Assembly: GCF_000966975.1 (NCBI RefSeq)
Contig: NZ_JZWV01000544.1
Coordinates: forward strand, 1 to 13,909
From: Streptomyces katrae
Lineage (GTDB): Bacteria; Actinomycetota; Actinomycetes; Streptomycetales; Streptomycetaceae
Length of the DNA: 13,909 nt
Reading direction: 5' to 3'
Shown: in pieces, positions 1-6,181 of the stretch
Position numbering within the stretch: position 1 is the first letter of the stretch
How the letters are laid out: every line of letters starts with the position of its first letter
The notes under the pieces: generated by a model
Told to the model about the DNA's origin: nothing
Database searches by the model: none
Seen by the model: the letters and a program-made list of their open reading frames with translations, nothing else
Program-made: the position numbers and the translations under genes

Positions 1-142
1 CCTGTCCGCTCGCGGTCGGTGAGGCCGCGGGGAGGCCCGGCAGCGCGAACGCCTTGCGGCCTTCCTTCACGCTGGTGTGCTTGATCCAGCCGTCCGGCAG
101 CCGCAGGACGTGGCGCCGCAGCTGGCAGCCGGTGGCGCGCAT
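1..142 (-). CDS. partial unknown protein, runs off the left edge
   Basis: The frame is open from an ATG at 142 to the window edge and gives 47 residues, beginning MRATGCQLRRHVLRLPDGW. The ATG overlaps the TGA of the upstream gene in the arrangement TGATG, which suggests translational coupling. A GTG three bases earlier could also serve. No separate Shine-Dalgarno site is visible, as expected for a coupled start. I do not recognise the family. Alternatively it could be the tail of the upstream gene after a frameshift, since the two frames meet within one base. Only the open frame and the overlap are seen directly; that it is a gene is inference. Confidence 0.4.
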   Translation of the reverse strand, partial: MRATGCQLRRHVLRLPDGWIKHTSVKEGRKAFALPGLPAASPTASGQ

Positions 143-447
143 CACCGGGGAGAGGTGGCAGGGGTCGGCGTGCCGGGCTCCAGGGAGCGCAGGACGTCGT
201 CGCCGACCGTCGCGTGGTCGCCGCCGGTGGCGATGCACCGCTCCGGGTTGCCGACGCGGGTGTGCCGCCAGTCCTGCCGGGTGCCGATGATCTGCTCCGC
301 CCAGTCCATCGCCGCCTCGACGTCACGGTCGTACTTCTCGGTGAAGCCCTCGTGGCAGCCCAGGAACTTGCCTTGCCGGCTGAGCTGCCAGCCGAAGACG
401 CCGTCGGTGAGGTAGGTCGGGGTGAGGACGTAGCGCGGTAAGGCCAT
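142..447 (-). CDS. hypothetical protein, 101 aa
   Basis: The frame starts MALPRYVLTPTYLTDGVFGW and has one strong start: the ATG at 447, preceded by GGGAG five bases upstream. The frame stays open well upstream of this ATG, but that part reads as low-quality arginine-rich shadow sequence, so I reject it. The protein is soluble-looking, with no signal peptide or membrane segment. Its centre is acidic and helical (DRDVEAAMDWAEQIIGT) and its tail is rich in Pro and Thr. The stop overlaps the start of the next minus-strand gene, so the two probably form an operon. I do not recognise the family. Upstream lies an intergenic stretch of about 220 bases that is visibly richer in A+T than its surroundings and may hold the promoter, but I could not assign -35 and -10 boxes. 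Confidence 0.65.
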   Translation of the reverse strand: MALPRYVLTPTYLTDGVFGWQLSRQGKFLGCHEGFTEKYDRDVEAAMDWAEQIIGTRQDWRHTRVGNPERCIATGGDHATVGDDVLRSLEPGTPTPATSPR

Positions 448-670
448 GGAGTCTCCCTGGTTCGGCCGACCCGGGCTGGCTCGGTGTCCGATGAACACCC
501 CAGAAAGGCGAAATAGGGGGGCGCACGTACGGAATGGATTCCAATGGATCGCGACCCAATCTTGCCCTGGATTGCGCCATTTGGCCGGCTCAACGGATCG
601 GATCTCCCGCGGGGTAAACGACCAATTTCGCCCCCCTGTTGAGAGGATTACCTCGGCGGAGCGCACTGCT

Positions 671-713
671 GGTGGGGCCGCCCCGGTCCGCAGCAGTCCG
701 GGGCAGCCCCACC
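671..713. terminator. strong stem-loop after the sigma factor gene
   Basis: The arms at 671-686 and 698-713 are 16 bases each, pair with one mismatch (679 against 705) and enclose an 11-base loop. The stem begins six bases beyond the sigma factor stop codon on the minus strand. There is no U-tract, which is common for actinomycete terminators. The stem is symmetric and could act from either side. It separates the sigma gene from the next minus-strand gene, which suggests separate transcription units. Confidence 0.65.
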
Positions 714-718
714 GACCT

Positions 719-1474
719 TCAGTACCAAAAACGGCCCTCCTGCCAGGCGTCCCACGCCCAGACCGCCAGTGCACCGGCCGCTGCGCCGCCGGCAGCGGCC
801 AGCGCCCAGGGCCAGCCGCCGAGGAAGCCCGCGGCGAGCACGCCGCCGAGCACGAACAGAGCCACCAGCCCGTAGAGCCGGAGGCCACTGCGCCGACCAG
901 CCGACAGAGCGGGGGCGGGGCGGGGCGCGCCGACACGGCCGCCGATGTAGCCCCGTGCGTTGAGAGCGTGGACACGGGCGGTCGCCGGGCAGCAGCCGAG
1001 CTGCTCGGCGATCTCGTTGAAGCCCCACTCCTCGATGTAGCGGAGGTAGGCGACTTCCTGTCGGCGCTGTTGGGGCATCAGCTGGATGAGCCTGGTGACC
1101 TCTCGCGCGGCGATGAGGTCCTCGGTTGTGGCGGACGGGGCGATGCTGGTCCAGCTGACGGTTCCCTGTTCGGTGTGGGCCGCTGGATCCCCGTCGGCCC
1201 GCCGGTCGGCTGCGGAGGCGTGGCGGGCGAGGCGGCGCCGGGCCACGGTGTAGAGCCAGGCGCGGGGGACTCGGATGGTGTGCCAGGTGTGCAGGGCCTG
1301 CTCAAAGGTGTCCTGGACGAGCGCCTCGATGTCGACGTCCTGCTCGGTCAGTCCCCAGGCGATGGCCCGCCGGCGGACTGACCGGATCAGCGGACGGTGG
1401 TACAGCGTGTAGGCCGTCTCGAAGGACATCGTGGCCGTGGCGCCGCACTCGGCACAGCAGCTCTCGTCGATCAC
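719..1474 (-). CDS. ECF-like sigma factor with C-terminal membrane hairpin
   Basis: A 251-aa protein of the sigma-70 family. Region 2 spans about residues 20-85, with VQDTFEQALHTW and PRAWLYTVARRRLARH, which fit the core-binding and -10 recognition helices. Region 4 spans about 120-175 and ends in a helix-turn-helix (GFNEIAEQLGCCPATARVHA). Unusually, it continues with a basic linker and two hydrophobic segments at about 199-218 and 221-241, then a short tail ending RFWY. This predicts a membrane-anchored sigma factor with both ends in the cytoplasm. The GTG start is chosen because GGAGG lies six bases upstream and because it overlaps the stop of the 54-aa gene (GTGA). It includes an N-terminal cysteine group (C6, C7, C10) that a start at the later ATG (residue 16) would lose. 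Cys pairs at 6-7 and 161-162 could bind metal or sense redox state; that is inference. No recognisable anti-sigma gene is adjacent. Confidence 0.8.
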   Translation of the reverse strand: MIDESCCAECGATATMSFETAYTLYHRPLIRSVRRRAIAWGLTEQDVDIEALVQDTFEQALHTWHTIRVPRAWLYTVARRRLARHASAADRRADGDPAAHTEQGTVSWTSIAPSATTEDLIAAREVTRLIQLMPQQRRQEVAYLRYIEEWGFNEIAEQLGCCPATARVHALNARGYIGGRVGAPRPAPALSAGRRSGLRLYGLVALFVLGGVLAAGFLGGWPWALAAAGGAAAGALAVWAWDAWQEGRFWY

Positions 1475-1635
1475 TGGGCGCCTCCGGCGGGCTTGCCGTC
1501 CTCGGCGCGCGGGGCGACCTTGGCCCGGGCCAGTTCGGCGCGGGCGCGCAGCAGCATGCTCTGGGCGAGGGCGTCGGCGACCTTCAGCACCGCGGGCGCG
1601 GTGCTGATCAGCATCAGCGTCACGGGATCCATCAT
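1471..1635 (-). CDS. 54-aa protein coupled to the sigma factor
   Basis: The start is the first of two adjacent ATGs (MMDPV), with GGAAGG nine bases upstream. A longer frame reaching 1665 has no ribosome site and is rejected. The product has a hydrophobic or amphipathic helix at about residues 3-22 (PVTLMLISTAPAVLKVADAL), then a basic helix (RARAELARAK) and a polar tail. Its TGA overlaps the GTG of the sigma gene by four bases, so the two are almost certainly co-translated. I recognise no family. A role as partner or regulator of the sigma factor is suggested only by the gene order and overlap. Confidence 0.65.
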   Translation of the reverse strand: MMDPVTLMLISTAPAVLKVADALAQSMLLRARAELARAKVAPRAEDGKPAGGAQ

Positions 1636-1944
1636 GGCGGCGTACCTTCCAGTGCGTCCCGCCATCGGCGGATCCCGGTCAGGGCACCTCGGCGGATACC
1701 AGTTGGTGGCGCGCGCGGCCCAGGGCGTTTAGCGTCCAGGTCAAGATCTTTTCGAGCGTCAGGTCCTGGCCCGCAGGTTGCTCGACTCAGCCCGGGCACC
1801 CTGCGTACCGGCCCGCCTGAAGCCGCCTACGACCAATTCCATCCCCTGGGGCCACTGGATCAAGACGACGCGACTGTTCCCCCGCGACCTCGGGCAGGGT
1901 TCACCCGTCGCCGGACGGTCCGGCGGGGGAGAGGGAGAAACCTG
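1636..1944. other. divergent intergenic region between the sigma pair and the 126-aa gene
   Basis: These 309 bases separate two genes transcribed outwards and so should contain promoters for both. I see the two ribosome sites at the edges, but no -35/-10 pair I would defend. A short open minus-strand frame (1679-1786) lacks a convincing start and is not called. Confidence 0.5.
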
Positions 1945-2325
1945 ATGAGCCAAGATCTGAACGCCGAGCTGTCCCGCATCTATGAACGCTGCATCGAGCA
2001 GGTACGCGCGATCGCGGCGCTCGACCCGACCAAGCCCGTCGAGGGATGGGACCAGTACACCTGCACGGCCGCCAAGGAGTTCGCGTCGGACGTCGAGATG
2101 GCGTGGATCGGGGCTCACCCCGAGCACGAGGTGCGCGACACGTACTGGGCAATCATGGGCGGCGTTCCGATCGAGCATGAAGACGTCCTCGCGGACTCGC
2201 CTACGCGCTACATCACGTACGGGCTGACGTCCTTCGCCCGTGTCCTGCAGTGCATCGAGGCCATGCGCGTCGGCCGATTCGACCCGCACGTGCCGGGCGG
2301 CATCATCCGAAACGACGAGGACTGA
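1945..2325 (+). CDS. hypothetical protein, 126 aa
   Basis: It starts at an ATG with GGAG seven bases upstream (gagggagaaacctg). The protein begins MSQDLNAELSRIYERCIEQV and is acidic, soluble-looking and mostly helical, with several aromatic residues (WDQY, TYWAIMGG) and two cysteines in the helices. There is no signal peptide or membrane segment. Codon use is typical of the rest of the window and the ribosome site is good, so it is probably real and intact. I do not recognise the family. It is divergent from the sigma factor pair across about 310 bases, so it may share its regulation; that is inference. Confidence 0.75.
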   Translation: MSQDLNAELSRIYERCIEQVRAIAALDPTKPVEGWDQYTCTAAKEFASDVEMAWIGAHPEHEVRDTYWAIMGGVPIEHEDVLADSPTRYITYGLTSFARVLQCIEAMRVGRFDPHVPGGIIRNDED

Positions 2326-2493
2326 ACCAACCGGGGCCGGCACTCAGCTCCACGGCTTGCCCAGGAAGGACAGCGTCAGCGGTCCAGCAGACCGAGCTTG
2401 CTGTCAGGCCGACACAGCGGGCACGCCAGAACGGAGGGAGCCGTCGTCCAGCTGCGGAGGTAGCGGCAGGAGCGGGTCGGGGCCGGGCACCGT

Positions 2494-2760
2494 CTACGCC
2501 GCCTCGGCCGTGGCGGGCTCGCCGGCAGGCTCGTCTGCCGGTCGAGTCTGCTTCTTCAGGTCCATCCGGGCGGCGACCCGCTTCTCCACCGGGACGGTAG
2601 CCCAGTAGGGGTGTTCTCCGACGGCGATGGCCAGCTCGCCGAGCTCGCTCTGGATTCGGTTGACGGTCTCCTTCTCCTCCGTGCTCCAGCCCGGGCTGTC
2701 GGGAACATCGCCCCGGTGGGGGTAGCGCTCACCGCGCGCCCAGCCCGCCATGGGCTCCAC
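2494..2760 (-). CDS. hypothetical actinomycete protein, probably 5'-truncated
   Basis: From a GTG at 2760 the frame gives 88 aa, but coding-like sequence continues upstream in the same frame to about 2847 (FPDDLLKLQERLYRAYAEH), with a TGA at 2898. Between that TGA and FPDD there is no ATG, GTG or TTG. The pattern PDDLL-x-LQ, LPWSVEP, DSPGW, then HPYWAT resembles small unnamed Streptomyces proteins that I recall starting just before the PDDL segment. The original start therefore seems to be lost, with the break lying beside the decayed region to the right. Translation from the GTG at 2760 or the ATG at 2751 is possible but would omit the first helix. The tail is rich in Ala, Glu and Pro. It is convergent with the 126-aa gene. 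Function unknown. Confidence 0.55.
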   Translation of the reverse strand: MEPMAGWARGERYPHRGDVPDSPGWSTEEKETVNRIQSELGELAIAVGEHPYWATVPVEKRVAARMDLKKQTRPADEPAGEPATAEAA

Positions 2761-3019
2761 GCTCCACGGCAGGGCCGCGAGGAGGGCGCGGTGCTCGGCG
2801 TAGGCGCGGTACAGGCGCTCCTGCAGCTTGAGCAGGTCGTCCGGGAAGGATCCGGCGCCGGAGTCAGCCCCTCCGCTATCGTAACTCTGTTCGAGTCATG
2901 GATGGAATCCGGCGCTCCGCTCAGTCACCCATGCAGCCCGATCCGGCCGTCCGGGGAGCCGCACCGTGGCGGCCCCGGTGGGAGGCTGGGAGGGGAGGGG
3001 CACGCGAGCGGAGGTGGCG

Positions 3020-3064
3020 GTGCGTCCCATCTGGTCCGGAGCGATCTCCTTCGGTCTGGTCACT
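3020..3064 (+). pseudogene. N-terminal remnant of a Ku (non-homologous end-joining) gene
   Basis: From a GTG the frame reads VRPIWSGAISFGLVT, which is the highly conserved opening of bacterial Ku, the DNA-end-binding partner of ligase D. The similarity stops abruptly after 15 codons: the next residues (SLNERASALG) do not resemble Ku, and the frame ends at 3175. At about 15 residues against a usual length near 300, this can only be a fragment left by a deletion or recombination. Identification rests on one short but very characteristic motif. Confidence 0.6.
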
Positions 3065-3283
3065 TCTCTGAACGAGCGAGCATCGGCCTTGGGCGTCGCC
3101 TGGACGCCTAGAACTCGATCGCCAATCGCCAGGATCCTCGGCGTCAGCCGGGCACCCTTGCAACCACATTCCTGACTGGCAGGAACTTCGCGCCTCTCGC
3201 CGCATCCTGGGGCAGCTCACCACCGGCTGCTTGTTCCATATCCCCGTTGTCGCAGGTAGGGGCCCGATTCCAGCCGCGAGACG

Positions 3284-3320
3284 CGTTCGGGGAGCGGTCA
3301 CGGTGACCGCTCCCCGAACG
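3284..3320. repeat. 37-bp perfect palindrome
   Basis: Two 18-base arms (3284-3301 and 3303-3320) pair perfectly around a single central base, 3302. The arm sequence is cgttcggggagcggtcac. There is no T-tract on either side. It lies in gene-free DNA about 175 bases left of the IS5 element. It could be an operator, a recombination site, or a terminator of a lost gene. Pairing is certain, function is not. Confidence 0.8.
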
Positions 3321-3500
3321 GAAGCCTTGGTGTCGATGAGCCTGCTGTGCAAGGTGCGCCGTTCCCCGCCACCAACCGGTCCCGGACTCCGCATTGACGG
3401 CCGCGAATGCGGCTGGGAGGGCTCTACTCCGAGGGTAGCGCCGCCGGCCTCGACCAGGGATGGAGCAGGCGCTCAGTCTGCCAATCACCCCTTAGAGGTC

Positions 3501-4318
3501 CTAACAAAGGCGTTGGACGTGGCGGTGGGTGATGAGGCAGGTGGCGAGGCCGAGGAAGGCCTCATGGATGTCGTCTCGACGTTCCCATCGGATGCGGAGT
3601 CGGCGGAAGCCGTGCAACCAGGCGATGGTTCGTTCCACGACCCACCGGTGGACGCCGAGGCCGGACCCGTGCGGGATTCCTCGGCGGGCGATCACGGGTT
3701 TGACCCCGGTCGCCCAGACCAGGCGCCTGTACTTGTCGTGGTCGTAGCCGCGGTCGGCCAGGAGTGTGTCGGGCCGTCTGCGTGGCCGGCCGACGAGGCC
3801 GGTGACCGGCGGGATCTTCCGCAGCAGTGGCATCAGTTGGGTGACGTCGTTGCGGTTCCCGCCGGTCAGTGACACGGCGAGTGGGACGCCCTGTCCGTCG
3901 ACGATCAGGTGGTGCTTGCTGCCCGACCGTGCACGGTCGACCGGGCTGGGACCGCTTTTGGGCCCCGCCGAGCGGCCCGGACGTGGGAGGAGTCGATCAC
4001 CGCCCGCGACCAGTCCAGCTTCTTCGCGACCCGCAGCTTCTTCAGCAGCATCAGGTGCAGCTGGTCCCAAACGCCCGCCTCGTTCCACGCGGCCAGACGC
4101 CTCCAGCAGGTCATGCCCGAGCCGAAGCCCAGCTCCTGCGGCAGGTACTCCCACTGAATCCCGGTATGCAGGACAAACAGGATCCCGCAGAGCGCCTGCC
4201 GGTCCGGCACCCGCGGGCGCCCCTCCGCCCGCTTCGGTGCCGGCTCGGGCAACAACGGCTCGATCAGCGACCACAGTTCATCCGACACGATCCACGGCCT
4301 CGACTGACGCTTCCCCAC
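3501..4318 (-). CDS. IS5-family transposase made by -1 frameshift
   Basis: The upstream frame carries the N-terminal DUF4096-type domain (SDELWSLIEPLLP, TGIQWEYLP, FGSGMTCWRRLAAW) and the first catalytic aspartate (AVIDSSHVRAARRG). The downstream frame carries LADRGYDHD, with the second aspartate, and VVERTIAWL, with the catalytic glutamate. A -1 shift on CCCAAAA at 3962-3956 joins them (GPK then SGPSPVDRARSGSKHH) into a protein of about 272 aa, usual for this group. The GTG at 4318 is preferred because relatives start close to the GKRQSRPW segment; an ATG at 4336 is possible. Without the shift the first frame ends at 3905 as a 137- to 143-residue protein that might act as an inhibitor. Confidence 0.85.
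3956..3962 (-). other. -1 ribosomal frameshift heptamer CCCAAAA
   Basis: Read on the minus strand in the upstream transposase frame, the site is C CCA AAA, a perfect X XXY YYZ slippery heptamer. It lies exactly where the two transposase frames must be joined to keep the DDE domain in one protein. Programmed -1 frameshifting is well known for this IS group. That it works here is inference. Confidence 0.7.
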
Positions 4319-4460
4319 AGCCAGGCCAACGACCACCCGGGGCCGAAAGTCACATGATCAACGGCTTCTGTTAGGACCTCTTAACGTCATACCGCTGTTC
4401 TTTGGTGTTCTGTCACCGGGACTCCCCGCCTCAATAGATCGCAACCTTTCCGTCCCCCTG

Positions 4461-4655
4461 CTACTTGAACTCGACGCTCCCATCCGCGGACCAGAGGGAA
4501 TTGCCGACCAGCAACCATTCATCATTGCCGAGAGTGCTGTGGTTGGTGGAACTCGCGGCCGCGTCGGGGGCGGGTTCCGCTGCCATGGCCGGCGTGGCGG
4601 CAGCCGCGGCAGCAGCACCAGCGACAAGGGCTGTGGTCACAATGCGCTTGATCAT
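4461..4655 (-). CDS. small secreted peptide precursor, 64 aa
   Basis: The product starts MIKRIVTTALVAGAAAAAAA and has a textbook signal peptide: a Lys-Arg N-region, an Ala-rich core and an AMA cleavage site near residue 25. The predicted mature peptide is about 39 residues, with a Pro/Ala/Ser spacer followed by GNDEWLLVGNSLWSADGS and an acidic end. There are no cysteines. A longer frame reaching 4781 is arginine-rich and would bury the signal sequence inside the protein, so I use the internal ATG. The ribosome site is weak (AGGG two bases from the start). Small secreted proteins of this style are common in Streptomyces, but I do not recognise this one. The first IS5 terminal repeat lies about 80 bases downstream. 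Confidence 0.6.
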   Translation of the reverse strand: MIKRIVTTALVAGAAAAAAATPAMAAEPAPDAAASSTNHSTLGNDEWLLVGNSLWSADGSVEFK

Positions 4656-4780
4656 GCCCTGATGAACGACCCTGCCCCGGAAGGTGTCACGGCTGCCACC
4701 AGGGTGACCTTGAAGAGGGTCCGGACCCGCCTTGCGCGTCTCCCGGTGCCGGGGGCTGCGCCTGCGGTGTAGGCAGGTCA

Positions 4781-4915
4781 TCAGCCGCCCTTGTCTGCCG
4801 AAAGGGCGTCGGCGAGCTCGTCGTGGCTCATGCCGGACCGGCCGCGGATGCCGGCCTTGGTGGCCTTCTCATACAGCTCGGCCTTGGTCAGCGACTGCGG
4901 CGCCCGACCGCCCGG
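4781..4915 (-). pseudogene. C-terminal remnant of a Rho_N-like (plasmid-stabilisation-type) protein
   Basis: The frame reads QSLTKAELYEKATKAGIRG then RSGMSHDELADALSADKGG and stops at 4781. The pattern of two short helices around G-I-x-G-R-S-x-M-s-x-x-E-L is the Rho N-terminal/SAP-like nucleic-acid-binding fold. It is found at the C-terminus of actinomycete ChaB-like and plasmid-stabilisation proteins. There is no start: the frame runs directly into the istA remnant at about 4915, so only the tail of the original gene survives. Family identification is from remembered motif style and is moderate. Confidence 0.5.
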
Positions 4916-5164
4916 GTAGCGGTTCGCGCGGACCGCGATCTGGCTCTAGCGGTCGACCCTCGGAGTGAACAGCCGGCCCGTCTCGAAAGGCTCCTCCGGC
5001 AGCGGCGTCAGCAGCGGCCGCTCGACCTCGAAATACTCGTCGATGGTCCACTGCCGCGAACCGAGCCGGCGCCGCCTGTCGTGAAGGTCCCACTGGTCGA
5101 CGAGTTCGTTCAGCTCGGCCAGCGAGTCGACCTCGGGCACCGGAGTGAAGTGGTTGCGGCGGAA
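4916..5164 (-). pseudogene. IS21-family istA transposase remnant
   Basis: The translation FRRNHFTPVPEVDSLAELNE, then VERPLLTPLPEEPFETGRLF, TPRVDR, stop, SQIAVRANRY is the C-terminal half of an IS21 IstA transposase. In intact relatives the stop position holds tyrosine (RVDRY), so a TAC has become TAG at 4948-4946. The usual continuation (S-V-P-V-R-L-I-G-R) is missing: similarity ends at RY (4916) and switches to the Rho_N-like remnant. The N-terminal DDE part and istB are absent. This is a doubly broken fragment, marking an old IS21 insertion and deletion. Confidence 0.7.
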
Positions 5165-5234
5165 GCGACGCGGGTGGAACCGACCGAAGACCATCAGAGG
5201 TCCGAACGAACCGTGAGAGGTTCCCACGGTGCCT

Positions 5235-5264
5235 TTGCCTGAAAGAGGGGTCGCGGCATAGCAG
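5235..5264 (+). promoter_or_regulatory. possible promoter for the TauE/SafE gene
   Basis: TTGCCT (5235-5240) and TAGCAG (5259-5264) are separated by 18 bases and lie 20 to 30 bases upstream of the permease start. The -35 box is a fair match to the vegetative consensus and the -10 is weaker. A guess by position and similarity. Confidence 0.3.
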
Positions 5265-5295
5265 GCAGATACCGCCACCAGCGAAGATGCCCGTC

Positions 5296-6111
5296 ATGAC
5301 CACGGATCAGACCCTCCATCCCCTCCAGCGGCCGCACCCGGCACCTGTGGTGTTCGGCGCGGGAGCGGCCATCGGCACCCTGGGCGGGATGATCGGACTG
5401 GGCGGCGCCGAATTCCGCCTGCCGCTGCTGATCGGCCTCTTCGGCTTCGCCGCGCTCTCGGCCGTCATCCTGAACAAGGCGATGAGCCTCGTCGTGGTCC
5501 TGGTCGCGCTGCCCGCCCGCCTCGCCGCGGTCCCGGCCGGCGAGGTCGCCGCCCGCTGGCCCGTCGCGGTCAACCTGCTGGCCGGCAGCCTCCTCGGCGC
5601 CTGGGCCGGAGCATCCTGGGCAGTCCGCATGCGCAGCACCACCCTCTACAGGGTGCTGGCCGTCCTGATGGTCCTCATGGCCGCCGCCCTGGTCCTCACC
5701 CACGTCACCACTCTGGACACCCTCGCGCTGCCTCTCTGGGCCCAGATCCCCGCCGGCGTTGCGGCGGGACTCGGCATCGGGGTCGTCGCCGCAATCATGG
5801 GAGTCGCCGGAGGCGAGCTGCTCATCCCGACGATCGTGTTGCTGTTCGGCGAGGACATCAAGACTGCCGGAAGCCTCTCCCTGCTGGTCTCCCTGCCGAC
5901 CATGCTGGTCGCCTTCGCCCGCTACAGCCGCGACGGCAGCTTCGCCGTCCTCGGCGCCAACCTCCGCTTCACCGCAACCATGGCCGCCGGCTCCATCGCC
6001 GGGGCGGTCCTTGGCGGACTACTCCTCGGCGTGTTCCCGGACCTGGTCCTCATCCCCGCGCTGGCCGTGATCCTGCTCATCTCAGCGGTCAAGCTCGCCC
6101 GCCACCACTGA
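5296..6111 (+). CDS. TauE/SafE family membrane permease
   Basis: A 271-aa integral membrane protein with about seven to eight hydrophobic segments. The two glycine-rich repeat motifs of the family are present: GTLGGMIGLGGAEFRLPLL in the first half and GVAGGELLIPTIVLLFGED in the second. This is the internally duplicated TauE/SafE architecture, known for export or uptake of sulfite, sulfoacetate and similar organosulfur anions. The substrate here cannot be told. I prefer the ATG at 5296 because GAAG lies nine bases upstream; the ATG at 5287 would add three residues and has its only purine stretch too close. It is intact and of normal length, unlike its neighbours: relics of istA lie to the left and a convergent broken glycosyltransferase to the right. 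It seems to be transcribed alone. Confidence 0.85.
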   Translation: MTTDQTLHPLQRPHPAPVVFGAGAAIGTLGGMIGLGGAEFRLPLLIGLFGFAALSAVILNKAMSLVVVLVALPARLAAVPAGEVAARWPVAVNLLAGSLLGAWAGASWAVRMRSTTLYRVLAVLMVLMAAALVLTHVTTLDTLALPLWAQIPAGVAAGLGIGVVAAIMGVAGGELLIPTIVLLFGEDIKTAGSLSLLVSLPTMLVAFARYSRDGSFAVLGANLRFTATMAAGSIAGAVLGGLLLGVFPDLVLIPALAVILLISAVKLARHH

Positions 6112-6181
6112 CTCCAGCAGCGTTGAGCACCCCGCCTCAACACCGTGATCAATCGCGCCGGGATTTTCTGTACCTGGAAGA

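Larger units (their letters stand above)
2899..3491. other. decayed region without an intact gene
   Basis: About 590 bases between the truncated gene and the IS5 element. Open frames here look like shadows (arginine-, proline- and serine-rich with no consistent codon bias). The only recognisable content is the start of a Ku gene at 3020 and a 37-bp palindrome at 3284. I read this as scar DNA from earlier rearrangements. Confidence 0.55.
3495..4380 (-). mobile_element. IS5-family insertion sequence, IS427-like, 886 bp
   Basis: The ends are imperfect inverted repeats sharing gaggtcctaaca, followed by a further similar stretch after a one-base gap. A 3-bp direct repeat TTA flanks the element (3492-3494 and 4381-4383), consistent with the short TA-centred targets of this group. 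It contains a single transposase gene in two overlapping frames on the minus strand, ending inside the left terminal repeat. Size, layout and frameshift fit the IS427 group. Both ends, both frames and all catalytic residues are present, so it may be active. Confidence 0.85.

Noticed and set aside
531..542. Small palindrome GGAATGGATTCC in the A+T-richer leader of the 101-aa gene
   Set aside because: Five-base arms only; could be an operator half-site but nothing else supports it.
448..975. Upstream extension of the 101-aa gene to give 277 codons
   Set aside because: It runs across the strong terminator-like stem and the end of the sigma gene, and the internal ATG has the only good ribosome site.
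446..1381. Long plus-strand open frame of 311 codons opposite the sigma factor gene
   Set aside because: It is antisense to a clear sigma factor, lacks a ribosome site and recognisable motifs, and is explained by the high G+C bias.
1679..1786. Minus-strand frame reading LTLEKILTWTLNALGRARHQ before a TGA
   Set aside because: It looks protein-like, but there is only a TTG inside, no ribosome site, and a stop just upstream; too short to support.
4681..4711. Imperfect inverted repeat AAGGTGTCAC / GTGACCTT upstream of the secreted peptide gene
   Set aside because: The arms differ by a two-base bulge and are short; not above background for this G+C content.
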